DNA of 64,000 nucleotides, taken from Burkholderia arboris. GTDB taxonomy: Bacteria > Pseudomonadota > Gammaproteobacteria > Burkholderiales > Burkholderiaceae. Numbering within the stretch: position 1 is the first letter of the stretch; the number at the start of each line of letters is the position of its first letter. A program made the translations under genes and the position numbers. The stretch spans positions 1 through 64,000 of the forward strand of contig NZ_CABVPX010000004.1 in NCBI RefSeq assembly GCF_902499125.1, given 5' to 3'. The notes below the pieces were generated by a model. It saw only the letters and a list, made by a program, of their open reading frames with translations, ran no database searches and was not told the origin of the DNA. Shown piece by piece: positions 8,165 through 16,301 of the stretch.

Positions 8165-9250
8165 ATGAGCGTCGAATTCATCGGCATGATCCAGAGCCAG
8201 AAGCAGTCGGAGATCCACCCGGCATCCGGCCCCGTGGTCGATCCCGACTATGTGCGCGACTTCGCGCGCGCCCACGAAACGGCCGGCTTCGACCGGATCC
8301 TCGTGCCGCACCATTCGACCGGCCCGTCGGCCACGCTGACGATCGCGTTCGCGGCGGCCGCGACCGAGCGCATCCACTTCATGCTCGCGCATCGTCCGGG
8401 CTTCACCACTCCGACGCTCGCCGCGCGGCAGATCGCGACGCTCGACCAGTTCAGCCGCGGCCGGCTCGCCGTGCACTTCATCTCCGGCGGCTCGGACAGC
8501 GAGCAGCAGCGCGACGGCGATTTCCTCGACCACGATGCGCGTTATGCGCGCACCGACGAATATCTCGGCATCCTGCGGCGGATCTGGACCGCAGCGCAGC
8601 CGTTCGATCACGACGGCGCGCACTACCGGTTCACGCAGGGCTTTTCGGAAGTGAAACCGTTCCAGCAGCCGCATGTGCCGATCTACTTCGGCGGCGCGTC
8701 GGAAGCCGCGCTCGCGGTGGCCGGCAAACACGCAGACGTGTACGCGCTGTGGGGCGAGTCGCTCGACCAGGTGCGCGACCTGACGACACGCGTGCGCGCC
8801 GAAGCCGCGAAGCACGGCCGGCAGGTGCGCTTCTCCGTGTCGTTCCGCCCGATCCTCGCCGCGACCGAAGACGAAGCGTGGGCGCGCGCGCATCGCATCC
8901 TCGACGAAACGCGCCGGCTGCGCGAAGCCGCCGGTCTCGGCGCCGGCGGCCCGCAGCAGAGCGAAGGCGCGCGTCGCCTGCTGGCCGCGGCCGATCGCGG
9001 CTCGCGTGTCGACAAGCGGCTGTGGACCGAGATCGCGAAGCTCACCGGCGCGCGCTCGAACTCGACGGCGCTCGTCGGCACGCCCGAACAGGTCGCCGAC
9101 GCGCTGCTCGACTACCACGACCTCGGCGTGACGACCTTCCTGATCCGCGGCTTCGACCCGCTGGAAGACGCGATCGACTACGGCCGCGAACTGATTCCGC
9201 GCGTGCGCAGCGCCGTCGCCGCACGCGACGCAGCACGCCGCGCCGCCTGA
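8165..9250 (+). CDS. LLM-class FMNH2-dependent monooxygenase (SsuD-like)
   Basis: 361 aa, of the bacterial luciferase-like family that includes alkanesulfonate monooxygenase SsuD. These enzymes use reduced flavin and O2 to cleave C-S bonds, releasing sulfite. Family marks include RILVPHHSTGPSATL near residue 45, HFMLAHRPGFTTPTLAARQIATLDQFSRGR-type core (residues about 75-105), HFISGGSDSEQQRDGDFL, and the late VGTPEQVADALLDYHDLGVTTFLIRGFDP stretch. It opens an operon with a class II aldolase and an SsuABC-type transporter. No dedicated flavin reductase (SsuE) is encoded nearby, so reduced flavin must come from elsewhere. The substrate is probably a sulfonate or related organosulfur compound (inference). 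Confidence 0.88.
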   Translation: MSVEFIGMIQSQKQSEIHPASGPVVDPDYVRDFARAHETAGFDRILVPHHSTGPSATLTIAFAAAATERIHFMLAHRPGFTTPTLAARQIATLDQFSRGRLAVHFISGGSDSEQQRDGDFLDHDARYARTDEYLGILRRIWTAAQPFDHDGAHYRFTQGFSEVKPFQQPHVPIYFGGASEAALAVAGKHADVYALWGESLDQVRDLTTRVRAEAAKHGRQVRFSVSFRPILAATEDEAWARAHRILDETRRLREAAGLGAGGPQQSEGARRLLAAADRGSRVDKRLWTEIAKLTGARSNSTALVGTPEQVADALLDYHDLGVTTFLIRGFDPLEDAIDYGRELIPRVRSAVAARDAARRAA

Positions 9251-9273
9251 GCCCAACGGAGCAACCCGCCATC

Positions 9274-10113
9274 ATGTCCGCCGTCCTTTCCTCGCCCGTC
9301 CGCACCGCGTCGGGCCTCGAACTTGCCGAAGCACCGCGCCAGCATTTCTGGTTCGACCCGGCCGCACCGCGCATCGACGTCACCGCCGAACGCCGCCACC
9401 GTCAGGAGCGGCTCGCAGCCGCGTTCCGCCTGTTCGCGCGCTTCGGCTTCGCGTCGGGCCTCGCCGGCCACATCACCGCGCGCGATCCGGAACTGCCCGA
9501 TCACTTCTGGGTGAATCCGCTCGGCGTGCATTTCTCGCAAATCAAGGTGTCCGACCTGCTGCTCGTCAACGCACGCGGCGAAACCGCGATCGGCACGCGG
9601 CCGCTGAACAAGGCCGCGTTCGCGATCCATGCGGCGATCCACGAAGCCCATCCGCACGTCGTCGCCGCCGCGCACACGCATTCGACCTACGGCAAGGCGT
9701 GGTCGACGCTCGGCCGCCCGCTCGATCCGCTCACGCAGGACGCTTGCGTGTTCTACGAGGATCACGCGCTGTTCGACGACTTCACGGGAATGGTCGTCGA
9801 CACCAGCGAAGGTGCACGGATTGCCGGTGCGCTCGCGAAACCGGACGGCACCACGCACAAGGGCGTGATCCTGAAGAACCACGGGATCCTGACGGCCGGC
9901 CCGACGGTCGAGGCCGCCGCGTGGTGGTACATCGCGCTCGACAACGCCGCGCACACGCAATTGCTCGCGGAAGCGGCCGGCACGCCGCAGCCGATCGATC
10001 ACGCCACCGCCCGCCACACGCACGGACAGATCGGCGGCCCCGACGGTGCGTTGCATGCGTTCGACAGCCTGTTCGCGCGCGTCGTCGCCGACGAACCCGA
10101 CCTGCTCGACTGA
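9274..10113 (+). CDS. Class II aldolase/adducin family protein
   Basis: 279 aa with the class II aldolase/adducin fold, Zn-dependent in characterised members. The metal-binding His-x-His is seen in AAAHTHSTYGKAW (around residue 134), and a further His in LKNHGILTAG. An N-terminal extension of about 35 residues precedes the core RQERLAAAFRLFARFGF. It starts 23 bases after the monooxygenase stop and precedes the transporter genes by 30 bases, so it is co-transcribed. Its role could be breakdown of the carbonyl product left after desulfonation, or an unrelated carbon-carbon cleavage. I cannot name the substrate. Confidence 0.85.
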   Translation: MSAVLSSPVRTASGLELAEAPRQHFWFDPAAPRIDVTAERRHRQERLAAAFRLFARFGFASGLAGHITARDPELPDHFWVNPLGVHFSQIKVSDLLLVNARGETAIGTRPLNKAAFAIHAAIHEAHPHVVAAAHTHSTYGKAWSTLGRPLDPLTQDACVFYEDHALFDDFTGMVVDTSEGARIAGALAKPDGTTHKGVILKNHGILTAGPTVEAAAWWYIALDNAAHTQLLAEAAGTPQPIDHATARHTHGQIGGPDGALHAFDSLFARVVADEPDLLD

Positions 10114-10143
10114 GCGCCCTTCCGCAAGACCGGAGACCCGACA

Positions 10144-11178
10144 ATGACCCACCCCACCGCTCCCGCTCCCGCCGGCACGCACGACGACAAGCGCCGCCGC
10201 CTGCTGCGCGCGGCCGGCGTCGCCGCGCTCGCCGTGCCGGCGATCACGCTCGGCCGCAAGGCATGGTCCGCGCCGCCACTGAAGAAGCTCACGTTCGCGT
10301 GGAACCAGAACGCGTTCTGCCTGACGCCGATCGTCGTCGCGCAGGAGCGCGGCTTCTTCGAGAAAAACGGCCTGAAGGTCGAGTTGGTCAACTACAGCGG
10401 ATCGACCGACCAGTTGCTCGAATCGATCGCGACCGGCAAGGCCGATGCGGCGGTCGGAATGATCCACCGCTGGCTGAAGCCGCTCGAAGCGGGCTTCGAC
10501 GTGAAGATCATCGGCAGCTCGCACGGCGGCTGCGTACGGCTGCTCGGCGCGAAGGCGGCCGGCGTCACGACGCTGCAGGCGCTGAAGGGCAAGACCGTCG
10601 GCGTTAGCGATCTCGCTGCGCCCGGCAAGCATTTCTTCTCGATCCTGCTCGCAAGGAACGGGATCGATCCCGAGCGCGACATCACGTGGCGGCAGTATCC
10701 GGCCGACCTGCTCGGCGTCGCGGTCGACAAGGGCGAAATTCATGCGATCGCCGACGGCGACCCGAATCTCTATCTGCTCGAAAAGCGCAGCAACGGCGCG
10801 TATACGGAACTCGCGACGAACCTGTCCGGCGAATACGCGCGCAAGGTGTGCTGCGTGATCGGCGCACGCGGCGACCTCGTACGCAACGACCGGCCGTCGG
10901 CCGCCGCGCTTGCGCGCTCGATCGTCCAGGCCACCGAGTACACGCACGACAACCCGAACGAAGCCGCGAAGGTGTTCGCGAAGTATTCGCCGAAGATCAG
11001 CCCCGAAGACCTGCGCAAGCTGTACGCGACGCTTACCTACACGCATCACCCGACCAACGTCGACCTGCAGCAGGAAATCGCGTTCTATGCGGACGATTTC
11101 CGCCGCATCAGCGTGTTGAAGAAGAGCACGGACCCGCAGCGTTTCGCGCAGCAGGTCTATGCCAACGTACTGGGGTAA
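10144..11178 (+). CDS. ABC transporter substrate-binding protein (SsuA/NMT1 type)
   Basis: 344 aa, periplasmic. The N-terminus has a twin-arginine-like stretch (DDKRRRLLRAAGVAALAVPA) followed by a hydrophobic segment, so export through Tat is possible. The mature protein shows the NMT1/SsuA fold: LTFAWNQNAFCLTPIVVAQERGFF at the start, then VELVNYSGSTDQLLESIATGKADAAVGM. The family binds sulfonates, taurine, nitrate or thiamine precursors. It is followed 4 bases later by its permease and then the ATPase, making a complete importer. With the SsuD-like enzyme upstream, a sulfonate-type ligand is the best inference. Confidence 0.88.
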   Translation: MTHPTAPAPAGTHDDKRRRLLRAAGVAALAVPAITLGRKAWSAPPLKKLTFAWNQNAFCLTPIVVAQERGFFEKNGLKVELVNYSGSTDQLLESIATGKADAAVGMIHRWLKPLEAGFDVKIIGSSHGGCVRLLGAKAAGVTTLQALKGKTVGVSDLAAPGKHFFSILLARNGIDPERDITWRQYPADLLGVAVDKGEIHAIADGDPNLYLLEKRSNGAYTELATNLSGEYARKVCCVIGARGDLVRNDRPSAAALARSIVQATEYTHDNPNEAAKVFAKYSPKISPEDLRKLYATLTYTHHPTNVDLQQEIAFYADDFRRISVLKKSTDPQRFAQQVYANVLG

Positions 11179-11182
11179 CGCG

Positions 11183-12274
11183 ATGTCGACGATCGAACAC
11201 GCTTCCACGGCCCGCACCGCCGCGGCACCCGCCGGCGGCAGTAGCGCCACGTCTGCGCGCGTTGCCTGCACGGCCTGCGAAGCCACGCTGGCCGCCGAAG
11301 CGCGCCGCGCGCGCATCTGGCCGGCCGGGATCGCCGCCGCGCTCGCGTGGGCCGCGCTCGGCGCGCTCACGCAACTGTGGCCGAACCGCATCGTCGGCTT
11401 CAGCGACTGGGCGTACACCGACACGTTCGGCACCGCCGCATGGACGATCGCCGCGCTGCTGCTGGCCGCCGCGACGCTCGGCCATCTCGTCCCCGCGACG
11501 CGCACGCGGCTCGCGCGCGTGCGCCCGGCCGGCCCGTGGCTCGTCGCGCTGCCGCTCGTGCTCGCCGCGTGGGAAATCGTCACCGCGAAAACCGGCTGGC
11601 TGCCGACGCCGTTCTTCGCGCCGCCGCAGGCGCTGATCGAGGTCTACGTCGACGACTGGCCGCGCCTGCTGGGCAGCGCCGGCAACACGCTGAAGCTGCT
11701 CGCGCTCGGGTTCGCATACGGCGTCGCGGTCGGCTTCGCGGTTGGCGTGTCGATCGGCTGGTCGCGCCGGATCGGCTACTGGATCCATCCGGTGCTGCGC
11801 GTGCTCGGCCCCGTGCCGGCCACCGCGCTGCTGCCGCTCACGTTCTACTTCTTCCCGTCGAGCTATTCGGCCGCCGCGTTCCTGATCGCGCTCGCAACCG
11901 GTTTCCCGGTCGCGGTGCTCACGTGGTCGGGCGTCGCGAGCGTGAACAAGCAGTACTACGACGTCGCCCGCACGCTCGGCGCGAACGCGCGCTTCCTCGT
12001 GCTGCGCGTCGCGATTCCGGCCGCGCTGCCGCACGTGTTCGTCGGCATCTTCATGGGGCTGAGCGCGTCGTTCACCGTGCTGGTCGTCGCCGAGATGATG
12101 GGCGTGAAGTCGGGGCTCGGCTGGTACCTGAGCTGGGCGCAGGGCTGGGCGTCGTACGTGAACATGTACGCGGCGCTGATCGTGATGGCGCTGCTGTTTT
12201 CCGGGCTGATCGCGCTGCTGTTCGCGGTGCGCGACCGCGCGCTCGCGTGGCAGAAAGGAACCGTCAAATGGTAA
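11183..12274 (+). CDS. ABC transporter permease (SsuC type)
   Basis: 363 aa, inner-membrane permease of the binding-protein-dependent family. It is longer than the usual 250-270 aa: an extra N-terminal part of about 90 residues includes two hydrophobic segments before the core begins at WLVALPLVLAAWEIVTAKTGWLPTPFF. The EAA-type coupling loop is seen as YYDVARTLGANARFLVLRVAIPAALPHVFVG-like sequence in the last third. It overlaps the following ATPase gene by 7 bases. It should form the sulfonate-type importer with its neighbours. Confidence 0.88.
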   Translation: MSTIEHASTARTAAAPAGGSSATSARVACTACEATLAAEARRARIWPAGIAAALAWAALGALTQLWPNRIVGFSDWAYTDTFGTAAWTIAALLLAAATLGHLVPATRTRLARVRPAGPWLVALPLVLAAWEIVTAKTGWLPTPFFAPPQALIEVYVDDWPRLLGSAGNTLKLLALGFAYGVAVGFAVGVSIGWSRRIGYWIHPVLRVLGPVPATALLPLTFYFFPSSYSAAAFLIALATGFPVAVLTWSGVASVNKQYYDVARTLGANARFLVLRVAIPAALPHVFVGIFMGLSASFTVLVVAEMMGVKSGLGWYLSWAQGWASYVNMYAALIVMALLFSGLIALLFAVRDRALAWQKGTVKW

Positions 12275-13083
12275 GCGCCGCCGTACTCGAATCATCCGAT
12301 GCCGCTGCACCCGCCGGCACTGCGCCGCGCGGCGCACGCATCGACATCCGCCGCGTAAGCCATGCGTTCGACGGCCCCGGCGGTGCGCTGCCGGTGCTCG
12401 ACGACGTCACGCTGTCGGTCGCGGCCGGCGAATTCGTCGCGCTGCTCGGCCCGAGCGGCTGCGGGAAATCGACGCTGCTGCGCCTCGTCGCGGGGCTCGA
12501 TGCCGCGCGGCAAGGCGGAATCGCGCAGGACGGCGTGCCGATCGAGCAACCCGATCCGTCGCGCATCGTCGTGTTCCAGGACCCGACGCTGTACCCGTGG
12601 CGGCGCGTGCGCGCGAACGTCTCGCTCGGCCTCGAAGCGCGCGGCGTGGCGCGAACCGCGCAGCACCGCGTCGACGATGCGCTCGCGCGCGTCGGGTTGC
12701 AGGACTTCGCGAACGTGTTCCCGCATCAGTTGTCCGGCGGGATGGCGCAACGTGTCGCGCTCGCCCGCGCGCTCGTCAACGATCCACGTCTGCTGATTCT
12801 CGACGAACCGCTCGGCAAGCTCGACTCGCTGACGCGGCTCACGATGCAGGCCGAGCTGACCGCGCTGTGGCAACGTGACGGGTTCTCGGCGCTGCTCGTC
12901 ACGCACGATGTCGAGGAAGCGCTGTTCCTCGCGCAACGCGTGATCGTGTTCGGGCCGCGCCCCGCACGGATCGTCGCCGAATTGCGCGTCGACCTGCCCT
13001 ACCCGCGCCATCGCGGCGACCCGCGCCTCGCCGAACTGCGCCACGACGCGCTGCGGCATCTCGGGCTCGACGCGAGCTGGTAG
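12268..13083 (+). CDS. ABC transporter ATP-binding protein (SsuB type)
   Basis: 271 aa. All nucleotide-binding motifs are intact: Walker A GPSGCGKST, Q-loop VVFQDPTLYPWRRV, signature LSGGMAQRVALARAL, Walker B LLILDEPLG, and switch His in LLVTHDVEEAL. The ATG overlaps the end of the permease gene, which indicates translational coupling. It energises the upstream permease and binding protein. The sequence is close to the SsuB/TauB/NrtD branch. Confidence 0.92.
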   Translation: MVSAAVLESSDAAAPAGTAPRGARIDIRRVSHAFDGPGGALPVLDDVTLSVAAGEFVALLGPSGCGKSTLLRLVAGLDAARQGGIAQDGVPIEQPDPSRIVVFQDPTLYPWRRVRANVSLGLEARGVARTAQHRVDDALARVGLQDFANVFPHQLSGGMAQRVALARALVNDPRLLILDEPLGKLDSLTRLTMQAELTALWQRDGFSALLVTHDVEEALFLAQRVIVFGPRPARIVAELRVDLPYPRHRGDPRLAELRHDALRHLGLDASW

Positions 13084-13133
13084 ATGCGAGGTGCCGTTCG
13101 ACGACGGGTTGTGACACGGCGGAGACGCGTGCG

Positions 13134-14315
13134 ATGAATGCGCCGCCGTTCTCCGACTGGGCGATCGCATTCCTGCAATTGCTGTATCGCGCGCAAATCG
13201 CATTGGCGCACGTGTTGCACGCAGTTGGCCTGACGGGTGACGCCGACGGCCAGGCCGCGTGGCCGTGGACGCACCGTATTGCGCTCGAAACATTGCGCAT
13301 CGATGCCGGACTGACGCGACAACTCGCGTTCGCCTGCGCAGTGACGGCGCTGGCCGTCGTGCTCGCCGGCGTCGCGCTCGCTGCGCGCAAGTGGCGCGTG
13401 CCATCTGCGATTGCCGCTCTGGCAGTCGCATGGCTCGCGCCGTGGCCGCCGTCGTCGCTGTGGCTCGCGCCCGCCGTGCCGACGAGTTTTCAGCGCGATC
13501 CCGCGCCGTTTTCCGTATCGAACGTGATGCGCGGCGCGCACCTGTATGCGCAGCACTGCGCGGCCTGCCACGGCGCGGACGGGCGTGGCGAAGGACCGCT
13601 CGCGGCCACGCTCACGCACTGGCCGCCAACCTTTGCCGGCGCGCTGCTCGCGCGTCGTCTCGACGGCGAACTGTTCTGGCGTGTGCGGAACGGCACGCAC
13701 GACGAACGGGGTGTGTCGACGATGCCCGGGTTCTCCGCGACACTCGGCGCGCAGGACACGTGGGCCGTGCTCGACTACCTGAAGGCGCTGGCTGCGGGCA
13801 GCGGCGCGCAGGCGGACGGCGCATGGCCGGTACCCGTCCCGCTGCCGGCGCTCGACGTGCGCTGCGGCAACGCCGCGCCGCAATCGCTCGACCGCTGGCG
13901 CGAAGGCCAGCGCGTGCGCATCGTTGCGCTCGCGCCGGGTGCGGCAGCGCCCCCCGAAGACGCGCGCTGGCAAACCTTGCTCGTCACTGAACAGGGGGCG
14001 TCCGTGGCGCCCTCGACCGCCACGCGCGCGAACTGCGTCGCGACGACGCCCGACGCATGGCTCGCGTTCGCAACGATTGCCGGCGTCGCGCCCGACGCGC
14101 TCGGCGGCACGCAACTGCTCGCCGATCGCCGAGGCTGGCTGCGGGCACGCGCGTTGCCGGGCAGCGCCGGCTGGTCGGACGCCGACCTGCTGTGCCGCTC
14201 GGATGCGGGCGCCCGGCCGGCTGCCTCGACCGCCGGTGGCGACGCGCTGAGCGCCCTGCTGCTGCGCGTCGACACCGAACCCGTGCGCGACGTGCAGGCC
14301 GGACTCCCGCATTGA
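13134..14315 (+). CDS. Membrane-anchored c-type cytochrome
   Basis: 393 aa. Hydrophobic segments at about residues 62-84 and 88-104 anchor it, with the rest in the periplasm. One heme-binding CAACH is at residues 142-146, and a likely axial Met lies in STMPGF (Met197). After the cytochrome domain there is a C-terminal domain of about 170 residues (starting PVPLPALDVRCGN) that I do not recognise. A GGAGAC ribosome site precedes the ATG. Finding an electron carrier between the SsuABC-type transporter and a second SsuA-like binding protein is unusual and suggests that a periplasmic oxidation feeds this pathway. Its redox partner is unknown. Confidence 0.82.
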   Translation: MNAPPFSDWAIAFLQLLYRAQIALAHVLHAVGLTGDADGQAAWPWTHRIALETLRIDAGLTRQLAFACAVTALAVVLAGVALAARKWRVPSAIAALAVAWLAPWPPSSLWLAPAVPTSFQRDPAPFSVSNVMRGAHLYAQHCAACHGADGRGEGPLAATLTHWPPTFAGALLARRLDGELFWRVRNGTHDERGVSTMPGFSATLGAQDTWAVLDYLKALAAGSGAQADGAWPVPVPLPALDVRCGNAAPQSLDRWREGQRVRIVALAPGAAAPPEDARWQTLLVTEQGASVAPSTATRANCVATTPDAWLAFATIAGVAPDALGGTQLLADRRGWLRARALPGSAGWSDADLLCRSDAGARPAASTAGGDALSALLLRVDTEPVRDVQAGLPH

Positions 14316-14349
14316 CCTCCTCGAATCCTTCTTCCGACCGACCTTCACG

Positions 14350-15303
14350 ATGAATCCGACCCGACGCCATTTCCTCGCGCAAGCGAGCGCCCTCGCCACG
14401 ATCGCCGCCGTGCCTGCCGCACTGCGCGCGCAATCGGGTTCACGGCCGCTGCTACGCGCCGGCGACCAGAAAGGCGGCCTGCGCGCGCTGCTCGAAGCGG
14501 CCGGCGAACTGAACGGCCTCGCGTACGACATCGCGTGGACCGAGTTCCCGGCTGCCGCACCGCTCGCCGAAGCCTTGAACGCGGCGGCCGTCGACTGCGG
14601 GCCGATCGGCGACGCGCCGGTGATCTTCGCGCTCGCGTCGGGCGCTCGCATCAAGGTGATCGGTGTGAACCGTTCCGATCCGTACGGCACGGCCGTGCTC
14701 GTGCGCCCCGACGCCGCACTGAAAGGCGCGGCGGACCTGAAGGGCAAGCGCATCGGCACCACGCGCGGTTCGATCGGCCATTTCGTCACGCTGAAGGCGC
14801 TCGACGCCGCCGGCCTGCCGCCCGATGCGGTGTCGTTCCGCTTCCTGCCGCCGGCCGACACGATGCTTGCGCTCGCCACCGGGTCGATCGACGCGTGGGC
14901 GACGTGGGAGCCCTATACCGCGCTCGCCGAAACGAGCGGCCGCGCGCGCGTGCTGGTCAACGGCCGCGGGCTGTGGTCGGGCCTCAGCTATCTCGCGGCG
15001 ACCGACGCGGCGATCGCATCGAAGCGCGACGCGTTGCACGATTTCCTGCGGCGCGTCGTGCGCGCACAGACGTGGTCCTACCGGCATGCCGACGCGTATT
15101 CGGCGGCGCTCGCGCGCATCATCGGCATTCCGCCGGCCGCCGCGAAGCTGCAGTTCGAGCGCCGCAACACGCGCTGGCTGCCGATCGACGCGACGGTGAT
15201 CGCCGAACAGCAGCGCACGGCCGACTTCTACCTGAAGGCCGGGCTGCTGCGCCAGCCGCTCGACGTGCGCACGACCTTCGACACCGGGTTTCCGCTCGCC
15301 TGA
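14350..15303 (+). CDS. Second SsuA-like substrate-binding protein
   Basis: 317 aa. The N-terminus TRRHFLAQASALATIAAVPA is a twin-arginine-type signal. The mature part has LLRAGDQKGGLRALLEAAGEL, then WTEFPAAAPLAEALNAAAVDCG, with VDRG-like GDAPVIFALASG and LATGSIDAWATWEPY; these are SsuA/TauA hallmarks. It has no permease or ATPase of its own directly adjacent, so it probably feeds the transporter encoded at 11183-13083 with a different ligand. It ends the organosulfur operon; 89 bases separate it from the MOSC gene. Confidence 0.88.
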   Translation: MNPTRRHFLAQASALATIAAVPAALRAQSGSRPLLRAGDQKGGLRALLEAAGELNGLAYDIAWTEFPAAAPLAEALNAAAVDCGPIGDAPVIFALASGARIKVIGVNRSDPYGTAVLVRPDAALKGAADLKGKRIGTTRGSIGHFVTLKALDAAGLPPDAVSFRFLPPADTMLALATGSIDAWATWEPYTALAETSGRARVLVNGRGLWSGLSYLAATDAAIASKRDALHDFLRRVVRAQTWSYRHADAYSAALARIIGIPPAAAKLQFERRNTRWLPIDATVIAEQQRTADFYLKAGLLRQPLDVRTTFDTGFPLA

Positions 15304-15392
15304 GCCGCGGCGCGGCAGCGTGCAACGGCCCAAACGGCATCGGCACGATCTGGCACAATCGCGATTCGACCATCCCGCGTTCAGCCAGCGTC

Positions 15393-16259
15393 ATGCCAGC
15401 CATCACCGAACTCTTCGTCTATCCGATCAAATCCTGCGCCGGCATCGCGCTGACGCGCGCACAACTGCTCGAAACGGGCCTCGCGTACGACCGCCACTGG
15501 CTGATCACCGATCCCGACGGGCAGATGATCACGCAGCGCACGCATCCGCGCCTCGCGCTGATCCGCACCGCGCTCGACCAGGATGCGCTCGTACTGAACG
15601 CGCCGGGCATGCCCGAGATCCGCACGCCGCTCGACGGCGACGCATCGCCCGCGACGCCGAAGATGGCCGCGACCGTCTGGCGCGACACCGTCGACGCGAT
15701 CGACACGGGCGCCGAAACGGCCGCGTGGCTCACCGCATACCTCGGCACGCCGACGAAGCTCGCGCGCTTCGGGTCCGACTCGCGCCGTGGCTGCAACCGC
15801 AAATGGACTGGCGAGATCGACACGCATACGCAGTTCGCTGACGGCTATCCGCTGCTCGTGATCGGCCAGTCGTCGCTCGACGACCTGAACGCGCGGCTCG
15901 CCGCGAAAGGCGCGCCGGCGATTCCGATGAACCGCTTCCGCCCGAACATCGTCGTGTCGGATCTCGATGCATACGAAGAGGATTTCGTCGAACACCTCGA
16001 CACCGACGGCGAAACGCCGGTGCGGCTGCGCCTCGTGAAGCTGTGCACGCGCTGCCCGATGCCGACGATCGACCAGGCCACCGGCGCACCCGATCCGGCG
16101 TGGCCGCACGAGCCGACCGACACGATGCAGACCTATCGCGCGAACCCGAATTACGACGACGCGCTGACGTTCGGCATCAATGCGATCGTCGTCGAAGGCG
16201 CCGGTGCGTGGCTGGAAATCGGCCAGCCGGTCGAAGCGGAAATCGGGTTCGGCGACTGA
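15393..16259 (+). CDS. MOSC domain protein (YcbX-like)
   Basis: 288 aa. It has an N-terminal MOSC_N beta-barrel domain (ITELFVYPIKSCAGIALT) and a C-terminal MOSC domain (residues about 125-285) with the conserved FRPNIVVSD and the sulfur-carrying Cys in KLCTRCPMPTID. MOSC proteins handle molybdenum cofactor-bound sulfur or reduce N-hydroxylated compounds with Moco (YcbX, mARC). The start gives an immediate VYPIKS motif, as in homologues. It follows the organosulfur operon, but the function may be independent. Confidence 0.9.
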   Translation: MPAITELFVYPIKSCAGIALTRAQLLETGLAYDRHWLITDPDGQMITQRTHPRLALIRTALDQDALVLNAPGMPEIRTPLDGDASPATPKMAATVWRDTVDAIDTGAETAAWLTAYLGTPTKLARFGSDSRRGCNRKWTGEIDTHTQFADGYPLLVIGQSSLDDLNARLAAKGAPAIPMNRFRPNIVVSDLDAYEEDFVEHLDTDGETPVRLRLVKLCTRCPMPTIDQATGAPDPAWPHEPTDTMQTYRANPNYDDALTFGINAIVVEGAGAWLEIGQPVEAEIGFGD

Positions 16260-16301
16260 GCCGGGCAGTTCCCCCTTCCGGTCCCGCAGCGTCACGCACC
16301 C

